From Sysuimicrobium calidum (GTDB lineage Bacteria; Sysuimicrobiota; Sysuimicrobiia; Sysuimicrobiales; Sysuimicrobiaceae): a DNA stretch of 61,103 nt. How positions within the stretch are numbered: the first letter of the stretch is position 1; each line of letters opens with the position of its first letter. Below are positions 54,853 to 61,103 of the stretch, piece by piece. The stretch lies in assembly GCA_031459935.1 (NCBI GenBank), contig JAVKHN010000008.1:1-61103 (forward strand), written 5' to 3'. A program made the position numbers and the translations under genes. The notes under the pieces are model-generated. The model saw nothing but the letters and a program-made list of their open reading frames with translations, did no database searches and had not been told where the DNA came from.

Positions 54853-57800
54853 AGTTGCTTGTGGAGGGGTTCACCTGCTTCAAGGAGGGACAGACCCTCG
54901 ACTTCGCCCCCCTGGACCTCTTCGCCATCACGGGGCCCACCGGCGCGGGCAAAACCAGCCTGCTGGATGCCATGATCTTCGCCCTTTACGGACGCATCCC
55001 GCGGGTGAGCCGCCGGTATGCGGAGCTCATCTCCCTGGGCCGTGACCGGATGTCCGTGGTCCTGGAGTTTCAGCTGCTGGATCGCCGCTTCCGGGTGGGA
55101 CGGGTGGGCCGCCGGAACGGACCTGCTCACGCGGTGCTGGAGGAGATGTTGGACGGCGGCACGCGGGTACTGGCGAGCGGGGTGCGGGAGGTGGACCGGA
55201 CCGTCCAGGACCTGCTGGGCCTTCCGTACGAGGCCTTCACCCAGGCCGTGGTGTTGCCCCAGGGGGAGTTCGCGACGTTCCTAAAAAGCCCCCCGGGAGA
55301 GCGCCGGGAGATCCTTCGCAACCTCCTGCGGCTGCAGGTCTACGAGCGGATGCGGCAGCTGGCCCAGGAGGAGCGTCAGGCCCTGGAGGCAAGCCGCAGG
55401 GGACTGGAGCGCCTGTGTGAGGAGTATGCGGACGCTACCCCGCAGGCCCTCCGAGCTGCAGAGGAGGAGGTGGGCAGACTCAAGAGGACACGGGACGAGC
55501 TGGGCGGGCAGCTCCGCGAGCTGCAGCAGCGGCTGGAGGTCCTGACGGAACTCCGCCGGAGGACCGTGGAGCTCGAGGCCCTGCGGGAACAGGAGCGGGC
55601 CCTGAGCGCACAGGAGAAGGAGGTGCGCTCAGCCGCTGAGCGCCTGAGACAGGCCGAGCGGGCGCGGGAGGTCCTGCCACGGCTTGCGAGCTCGGAGCGG
55701 GCCCAAAAGCAGGCCCTCCTCGCCGCGGAACGCGTGGAGGCGATCCGGGAGGAACTGGAGCGGGCGCGCCAGCTGCACCATCTGGCCCGAAAGGAGCTGG
55801 AGCGGGCGGAGGCGGCGGCTCAGGAGATCCCGGTTCTGCGGCACCGCATCCGTGCCCTCGACGAACTCCGGGGCGTGGTAGAGGCCCTTGCTTCCGCCCG
55901 CAGCCGGGTCGAGGCGTACCGCAAGCGGGTGGCGGGACTGGAGGCCGAAGTGGCCCAGGCGCGGTCCGAACGGGAGAGCCTGGAGGCGATGGTTGCAGGC
56001 CTTCAGGCGGAGGTGGAAGCGGCGGAGCGGGAGCTAAAGAACATCGGGTACGAGGAGGCAGTGGACCGTCTGCTGGAGGAGGTGGCAGAGCGGGCAGCGG
56101 AGCTGGGCCGGGTTCGGGAGGAGCTTGCGCGGACCACCCGGGAAGCGGAGACCCTGGAGATCGAGGCGCAACGGGCCCAGGAGGGGAGCGCCCAAGCGGA
56201 GCAGGCGCTGGAGCGCGCCCGGGAGGCACTCGTCCGGGCCACGGAGCGGGCGGAGGCCGCGGATCGGGCTCTCCAGCAGGCCCGCATGCATCACGCGGCA
56301 CACCTCCTGAGGGCGCAGCTCCGTCCCGGGGAGCCGTGCCCCGTGTGCGCCCAGCCCGTGGCCCGCCCCCCCGCAGGAGTCTCGCTTCCGGAGCTGGCCG
56401 AGCTGGAGGCGCGGGTCCTCCAGGCCCAGGAGGAGCTGAAGCAGGCCCGCCTGGCCGCGGATCGGGCTGCGGCGGACCACGCGAGAGCCCAGGCCACCGC
56501 CGAACAGGCCGAGCTGCGCGCCCGGGATGCGCGGGCGCGCCAGGACCTCCTGAGCGGGCAGGTCCGCGCGTGGACGGAGGAGCTGGAGACGCGGGTGGGG
56601 CCGCACGTGGCCTCCGAGCCCGGGCAGACCGTCGAGGAGCGGATCCGCGGCGCCCTGCGGCGGATGCGGGACAGGCGACAGCGGCACGTGCGGGTGAAAG
56701 AGTCCCTGGAGGCGAAACGTGGGGAGCTGGTGGCCGTTCGGGAGCGCGGGCGCCACGTGGAGGAGCGGCTGAGCCGGCTGGAGAGGGAGTGGGCAGAAGC
56801 GCAAGCTCAGCTCGCCGCGGAGGAGGAGGTGGTGTGCGGGTACGAGCGCCGCATCCGGGAGGTGACGGATACAGAGGATCCCCTGGCGGAACGGGATGCC
56901 CTGGAGCGGGAGGTGAGCGGTCTGGAGGGAGCCCTTGCGCAGGCCCGCGAGGCGGCGACCCGTGCCGAGACGGAGGTTGCCCAGCTGGCCATCCGGCTTC
57001 AGGAGGCGGAGGAGACTGCGCAGCAGGCCCGGCGGGAGGCGGCAGAACAGAGGGCGCAGGCGGAAGCTGCGGCCCGGAAGGCGGGCTTTGGGGATCTTCC
57101 GGCAGTGCAGGAGGCGGTGCTCTCGGAGGCGGAGGAAGACCGGCTACGCCAGCTCGTGGAGACCTATGAGGCGGATCGCCGCCACGTGCGCCAGCAGCTC
57201 CGGCGGCTGGAGCGGGAGTTGAAGGGCGAGACGGTGACGGAAGAAGCTCTGCAACTGGTCCGCGGGAAGCGGGACTCCCTGGAGGCCGCTTACCGGGAGG
57301 CGGTGGAGCGGGTGGCCGCCGCGGAGCAGAGCCTCGTGCAGCTGCGGGAACGGGTGGAGCGGGCGGAGCGGCTGCACTCGGAGCGGGCCCAGCTGGAGGC
57401 CGAGTACGCCCTCATCCGGCAGCTGGCGGACGACCTGCGCAGCGAGCACTTCCAGGAGTTCGTCCTGGAGGAAACCTTTCGGGAGCTGGTGGCCGGGGCC
57501 TCCGTGCGTCTCCTGCGGTTCAGCCACCGCTACACCCTCGAGTACGACGAGGACGGGTCGTTTGCGGTGGTGGACCACGACAACGCGGGGGAGCGGCGCA
57601 GCGCGGATACCCTGAGCGGCGGGGAGACCTTCCTGGCCTCCCTGAGCCTCGCCCTGGAGCTCAGCGAGCAGGTGCAGAGAAGCAGCGGGGCCGTGGCCCT
57701 CCACAGCCTCTTTATCGACGAGGGGTTCGGGACGCTGGACCCGGAGACCCTGGATAGCGTGGCCTGCGCCATCGAGGCTCTCCAGACCGGCGGCCGCATG

Positions 57801-57905
57801 GTGGGCATCATCACCCACCTCCAGGAGCTCTCCGCACGGCTTCCCACCCGAGTGGTGGTGGAGAAGCGGCCCGAGGGCTCCCGCATCCGGGTGGTCACGG
57901 ACTGA
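54840..57905 (+). CDS. sbcC: SbcC/Rad50-type SMC-like ATPase
   Basis: A 1021-residue SMC-like protein. The N-terminal Walker A is ITGPTGAGKTSLLDAM (30-45). Two long coiled-coil arms (about 170-480 and 540-880) flank a zinc hook CPVC near residues 500-503. The C-terminal half-site has the signature LSGGETFLASLSLALE (about 924) and Walker B LFIDEGFGTLDPETLD (about 957). It forms the end-processing complex with SbcD. The start is the GTG at 54840. Confidence 0.95.
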   Translation: MRPLKLLVEGFTCFKEGQTLDFAPLDLFAITGPTGAGKTSLLDAMIFALYGRIPRVSRRYAELISLGRDRMSVVLEFQLLDRRFRVGRVGRRNGPAHAVLEEMLDGGTRVLASGVREVDRTVQDLLGLPYEAFTQAVVLPQGEFATFLKSPPGERREILRNLLRLQVYERMRQLAQEERQALEASRRGLERLCEEYADATPQALRAAEEEVGRLKRTRDELGGQLRELQQRLEVLTELRRRTVELEALREQERALSAQEKEVRSAAERLRQAERAREVLPRLASSERAQKQALLAAERVEAIREELERARQLHHLARKELERAEAAAQEIPVLRHRIRALDELRGVVEALASARSRVEAYRKRVAGLEAEVAQARSERESLEAMVAGLQAEVEAAERELKNIGYEEAVDRLLEEVAERAAELGRVREELARTTREAETLEIEAQRAQEGSAQAEQALERAREALVRATERAEAADRALQQARMHHAAHLLRAQLRPGEPCPVCAQPVARPPAGVSLPELAELEARVLQAQEELKQARLAADRAAADHARAQATAEQAELRARDARARQDLLSGQVRAWTEELETRVGPHVASEPGQTVEERIRGALRRMRDRRQRHVRVKESLEAKRGELVAVRERGRHVEERLSRLEREWAEAQAQLAAEEEVVCGYERRIREVTDTEDPLAERDALEREVSGLEGALAQAREAATRAETEVAQLAIRLQEAEETAQQARREAAEQRAQAEAAARKAGFGDLPAVQEAVLSEAEEDRLRQLVETYEADRRHVRQQLRRLERELKGETVTEEALQLVRGKRDSLEAAYREAVERVAAAEQSLVQLRERVERAERLHSERAQLEAEYALIRQLADDLRSEHFQEFVLEETFRELVAGASVRLLRFSHRYTLEYDEDGSFAVVDHDNAGERRSADTLSGGETFLASLSLALELSEQVQRSSGAVALHSLFIDEGFGTLDPETLDSVACAIEALQTGGRMVGIITHLQELSARLPTRVVVEKRPEGSRIRVVTD

Positions 57906-57966
57906 AGGGGGAGCGGTGGATCTCTGGCCTGTGGCCGTGTAATGGAACTTAGGGAGGGGGAGTGAG

Positions 57967-59100
57967 ATGCTGGCGACCCAGATCCGGCAGAAGGATGGCG
58001 TCTTCTACTTCGTGGCGTATCCGGCGGAGGACCTGCTGAGCCGGGTGCGGTTCATGAGCCGGTACTACGGGGAGGGGGAGCAGATCGCGCCGGAATCCGC
58101 CCCGGAAGGAGACGAGATCGCCCAGTTCATCGCCCGCATCGAGCGCTCCGACCGCGCCTTTCAGCGGGAGCTGTCGCGCCGCAAGGTCCGCGACATCAAG
58201 AACTTCTACGAGACCGCGGGCGAGCAGCCCCCCATTCCCGGCACCATCCTCCTGTTCACCCCGGAGCACCTGCGCTTCGAGCCCCTGGATCGCTACGAGA
58301 CCGTGGGGAATCTGCAGGAGCCGCTCGGAAAGTATCTCATCATCGACGGCCAGCACCGGCTTGCGGCCCTGGAGTTCTACCGGCGGGAGCGGCCGGAGGA
58401 GGCCAGGACCATCTACGTGCCCTGCGTGATCTTCGACGGCCGGAGCGAGGACTTCGCCGCGGAGATGTTCGTCATCATCAACGCCACCCCCACCCGCATC
58501 AACAAGAGCCACCTGGTGGAGCTGTACGAGCGGGTGAGCTGGTGGCAGGCCACGCCAGAGAAGAAGTTCGCGGCCCGGATTGTCCGCATGCTGTACGAGG
58601 AGCCCACCAGCCCCCTCCGCTACCGGATCAACCGGCCGGGCGGCCGCAGCCGGCAGGAGAAGTGGATCCTGCAGGCGGAGCTCTTCAACGAGCTGCACCG
58701 GTGGGTGCGGCTCAGCTGGCCACAGGTCCAGGAGCGCAACTTCCGGCCGGAGGACTACTACGCGATCCTGCGGGATTTCCTCAAGGCCGCGGAACGGGTG
58801 TGGGGGGATGCTTGGGGCAACCCCAACTTCATGGTGACCCGTCCCGTGACCCTCAAGGCCATGATCCGGGCCTGCACGGACCTGGCTGCGGAGGACGCGG
58901 AGCCGGAGGAGGGACGGGTGGAGCGGTGGGAGGAGCGGCTGGCACCCTGGGCCGATCTCCGGCGGATGTTCCGGTCGGACGGCTTCTACGAGCGCTTCCC
59001 CGCCAAGGGGCAGGTGGAGCGCACCAGCCGCATCCACCGGGAGCTGTGCCGGGTGGCAGGAATCGAACCCGTCATCCGTGACCGTCGGGAGCGAGGGTAG
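57967..59100 (+). CDS. DGQHR-domain protein (DndB/ParB-like)
   Basis: A 377-residue protein with the family motif YLIIDGQHRLAALEFYR (Asp-Gly-Gln-His-Arg at 127-131) and MFVIINATPTRINKSHLVEL. The DGQHR domain occurs in DndB, the regulator of DNA phosphorothioation, and in uncharacterised proteins of defence or mobile loci. No dnd or other modification gene is in view. GGGAGGGGG precedes the ATG. It lies 61 bases after sbcC with no terminator between, so it may share the SOS-type promoter. Its role is unknown; a DNA-end or modified-DNA function is inferred from the operon. Confidence 0.8.
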   Translation: MLATQIRQKDGVFYFVAYPAEDLLSRVRFMSRYYGEGEQIAPESAPEGDEIAQFIARIERSDRAFQRELSRRKVRDIKNFYETAGEQPPIPGTILLFTPEHLRFEPLDRYETVGNLQEPLGKYLIIDGQHRLAALEFYRRERPEEARTIYVPCVIFDGRSEDFAAEMFVIINATPTRINKSHLVELYERVSWWQATPEKKFAARIVRMLYEEPTSPLRYRINRPGGRSRQEKWILQAELFNELHRWVRLSWPQVQERNFRPEDYYAILRDFLKAAERVWGDAWGNPNFMVTRPVTLKAMIRACTDLAAEDAEPEEGRVERWEERLAPWADLRRMFRSDGFYERFPAKGQVERTSRIHRELCRVAGIEPVIRDRRERG

Positions 59101-59115
59101 GGCTCTCCGCTTCCT

Positions 59116-59143
59116 CGCCGGCGGGTCCCGGCGTTAGAATTTT
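59116..59143 (+). terminator. Candidate terminator after the DGQHR gene
   Basis: CGCCGG (59116-59121) pairs with CCGGCG (59128-59133) over a six-base loop and is followed by TTAGAATTTT. It would end the repair operon. The TAGAAT inside could also serve as a -10 for the next gene, though no good -35 is seen. Confidence 0.45.
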
Positions 59144-59176
59144 GCAGGTCCATTCAGTCCGGTCGGGAGGAAGCCC

Positions 59177-60607
59177 ATGGCAGAGCCACAGAAACCGCGG
59201 AACCTGCAGGAACTCATCGACTCGGTGCCGAACCTCGTGGACTACCTCTTCCGGAACCCCAAGGGGGCCCTTTTCCGGTTCATTTCCTACGCGATGCCCT
59301 CCCCCTACGTCTCCCCGGAGTTCACGAACTGGCGGGACGAGCAGCGGTCCTGGTGGGAGTCCGTGGGACTGTCGGACCAGTCCTTCCACATGACGAACCT
59401 GTGGATCCGGGGGCGGGATGCCTTCCGTCTGCTGGAGCGCCTGGCGGTCAACAGCTTCCGGGGCTATGCGCCGGGTCGGGCCAAGCAGTTCATCGCGTGT
59501 TCTCCGGACGGGTACTTCGTGGGGGATGCGGTGCTCTACTACCTGGCGCCGGAGACCTTCGTGCTGGTAGGCGTGGACACCACCATGAACTGGGTCCAGT
59601 ACCACGCGGAGGCGGGCGGATACGACGTGCGGATCGAGCGGGATCCGCTGTTCTCGGACAACCCCACGGGACGCCGCACCCTGTACCGGTTTGAGTTGGA
59701 AGGGCCCAACGCCACGCCGCTCATGGAGAAGCTGGTGGGCGGGCCGCTGCCTGAGATCAAGTTCTTCCACTTCACAGATCTGCCCATTGCGGGATGCCGG
59801 GTGTGGGTCCTGCGGCACAGCATGACGGGTTCCCCTGGATTTGAGCTGAGCGGGCCCTGGGAGGACCGGGAGCGGGTGCTGCAGGCCATCCTCGAAGCGG
59901 GCAAGGGATTCGGCCTCCGGCGTATCGGGTCCCTGGCGTATTTCACCAACGCTCTGGAGTCCGGCTGGATCGCGGGACCTCTGCCCGCCATCTACACGGG
60001 GGAGGCGCTGCGCCCGTACCGGGAGTGGCTGCCGGCCACCTCTGCGGAGGCCACGGGCGCCATCGGGGGGAGCTTCTACTCCCCAAACATCGAGGACTAT
60101 TACCTCACGCCCTGGGATCTGGGCTACGGCCGCATCGTGAGGTTCGATCACGACTTTATCGGCCGGGAGGCTCTGGAGCAACTCATGGGGCGTCCGCACC
60201 GCCAGAAGGTCACCCTGGTGTGGAAGGCGGAGGACGTCCTGCAGCTGGTGCGGAAGAGTCTGCTGGAGGAGGGGACACCGGCGAAGCACCTGGATCTACC
60301 GGTGAGCATGTACGCCCGGTGGAAGTACGATCGGGTGGAGAACGCACGGGGGGAGAGAGTCGGTCTCTCCCAGTGGACGGGATACGTGGCGAACGAGCGG
60401 GCGGTGCTCTCGCTGGCCATGGTGGATCCGGCCTATGCGGAGCCGGGGACGGAGGTGGTGGTGGTGTGGGGGGAGGACGGAGGGGGAGCTCGCAGCGGGC
60501 CGTGGATCGAGCGGCACGAGCCCGTGGCGGTGCGGGCCACGGTGGCCCCGGTGCCCATCAGCCGCGTAGCCCGGGAGTACTGGGCTGCGGTGAAGGCCAG
60601 ACGCTAA
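59177..60607 (+). CDS. LigM-like tetrahydrofolate-dependent O-demethylase
   Basis: A 476-residue GcvT-fold protein. By motif and length it resembles LigM, the vanillate/3-O-methylgallate O-demethylase that moves a methyl group to tetrahydrofolate: SPEFTNWRDEQRSWWESVG, AKQFIACSPDGYFVGDAVLY, NWVQYHAEAGGYDV, TNALESGWIAGPLPAIYTG, GAIGGSFYSPNIEDYYLTP and VRFDHDFIGREALEQL. Glycine cleavage T proteins are about 100 residues shorter and lack these segments. The ATG follows GGGAGGAAG. The true methyl donor (an aryl methyl ether, a sulfonium compound or other) cannot be fixed from sequence. Confidence 0.82.
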   Translation: MAEPQKPRNLQELIDSVPNLVDYLFRNPKGALFRFISYAMPSPYVSPEFTNWRDEQRSWWESVGLSDQSFHMTNLWIRGRDAFRLLERLAVNSFRGYAPGRAKQFIACSPDGYFVGDAVLYYLAPETFVLVGVDTTMNWVQYHAEAGGYDVRIERDPLFSDNPTGRRTLYRFELEGPNATPLMEKLVGGPLPEIKFFHFTDLPIAGCRVWVLRHSMTGSPGFELSGPWEDRERVLQAILEAGKGFGLRRIGSLAYFTNALESGWIAGPLPAIYTGEALRPYREWLPATSAEATGAIGGSFYSPNIEDYYLTPWDLGYGRIVRFDHDFIGREALEQLMGRPHRQKVTLVWKAEDVLQLVRKSLLEEGTPAKHLDLPVSMYARWKYDRVENARGERVGLSQWTGYVANERAVLSLAMVDPAYAEPGTEVVVVWGEDGGGARSGPWIERHEPVAVRATVAPVPISRVAREYWAAVKARR

Positions 60608-60795
60608 GGATTCGTCACCGTCGCACCCGGCCGCAGCACGCCTGGACCAGCGGGTTCGTGGAGAGCCTGCGAGGAGCCGCCCTCCGCGGGCAGCATGACC
60701 AGGTGAGCATCATGATGCGAGCCGGAAGGGGGGTACCTGTAAACCTCGGCAAGCCCTGGGGTAAGGGGGTGGCCGGGACAGTGTGTTATCAGGGG

Positions 60796-61103
60796 GTGAG
60801 CATCGTGCGAAGGAGGATGCTACGGGTCCTCGCCGTCGCTCTGGTGGGCGCCCTCCTCGACTGGAGTATGCTCGTGAGCCTCGCGGGATCGGCGGAGCAG
60901 CCGCAGCGGGGAGGAGTGCTGCGGGTGGCGTACGGGCCACCGGGAGGACCCTTCGGGGTTCCGTGGATCATGCCGGTCTTCGGGATCATCCCCGCCATGC
61001 CCGTGTACGAGACCCTGGTCTGGGTGGACGCGCATGGCCGGGTCTCCCCCAGGCTCGCGGAGCGGTGGGAGGTGGCCCCGGACCGGAAGGCTTTGATTTT
61101 CCG
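60796..61103 (+). CDS. ABC transporter substrate-binding protein, family 5 (partial)
   Basis: The start of a peptide/nickel-type (family 5) solute-binding protein, open to the window end. A signal peptide (VRRRMLRVLAVALVGALL, cleavage near SLAGSAEQ) is followed by PQRGGVLRVAYGPPGG, then PVYETLVWVDAHGRVSPRLA and AERWEVAPDRKALIF, the usual N-terminal lobe pattern. The start codon is uncertain: GTG 60796, GTG 60805 and ATG 60817 are all in frame, and the frame stays open further upstream to a GTG at 60703. Confidence 0.8.
   Translation, partial: MSIVRRRMLRVLAVALVGALLDWSMLVSLAGSAEQPQRGGVLRVAYGPPGGPFGVPWIMPVFGIIPAMPVYETLVWVDAHGRVSPRLAERWEVAPDRKALIF

Noticed and set aside
57906..57966. Separate promoter for the DGQHR gene
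   Set aside because: A TGTAAT is present, but no -35 at suitable spacing; evidence is too weak to list.
57967..59100. Calling the DGQHR gene dndB of a phosphorothioation system
   Set aside because: No dndA, dndC, dndD or dndE in the window; the domain also occurs in unrelated proteins.
59177..60607. Annotation as glycine cleavage T protein
   Set aside because: The protein is about 100 residues too long and its motifs fit LigM-type demethylases; no gcvH or gcvP nearby.

Overview
The window is very GC-rich, gene-dense bacterial chromosome carrying core informational genes. GlyRS is split into GlyQ and GlyS, ribosomal proteins S14, L36 and S4 are zinc-binding forms, EcfA-EcfA-EcfT follows rplQ, there is a NurA-HerA pair, and one promoter holds a Gram-positive/actinobacterial-type SOS box. 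This points to a high-GC, possibly thermophilic member of the Terrabacteria side of the tree, such as an uncultured lineage near Armatimonadota or Sysuimicrobiota. The lineage is an inference and cannot be settled from the sequence alone. There are no rRNA genes, CRISPR arrays or insertion sequences, and only one tRNA.

Region 1 (1-1506): the end of a FeoA-like metal regulator, tRNA-Thr(UGU), and a nitrilase of clearly lower GC that looks horizontally acquired and has a chimeric C-terminus. Region 2 (1361-9580, minus strand): a tightly coupled cluster of NanK, a DUF4127 protein, an FAD oxidoreductase, a CUT1 sugar ABC transporter without ATPase, and NanE, with a RibD-like reductase upstream. 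It looks like an amino-sugar (ManNAc-type) uptake and catabolism system that lacks the usual sialate lyase and carries two uncharacterised enzymes.

Region 3 (9670-29707): housekeeping genes. These are two tandem MgtE channels, recO, a small membrane protein, glyQ-glyS-dGTPase, dnaG-rpoD-ahcY-LLM oxidoreductase, comF, a nucleotidyltransferase, hisS-aspS, rarA, and an NAD(P)-dependent oxidoreductase whose promoter implies a leaderless mRNA.

Region 4 (29802-50903): one giant ribosomal superoperon. It runs L7Ae-like protein, rpsL, rpsG, fusA, S10, spc (with secY, adk, map, infA, rpmJ), alpha (rpsM-rpsK-rpsD-rpoA-rplQ), then ecfA-ecfA-ecfT. rpoBC are not upstream, tuf is absent between fusA and rpsJ, and truA/rplM/rpsI do not follow.

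Region 5 (50978-59100): a DNA end-resection operon, nurA-herA-sbcD-sbcC, followed by a DGQHR-domain protein. Its promoter contains a perfect TCGAAC-N4-GTTCGA LexA-type palindrome between the -35 and -10, so it is probably SOS-controlled. Region 6 (59177-61103): a LigM-like tetrahydrofolate-dependent O-demethylase and the start of a family 5 ABC solute-binding protein cut off by the window edge.
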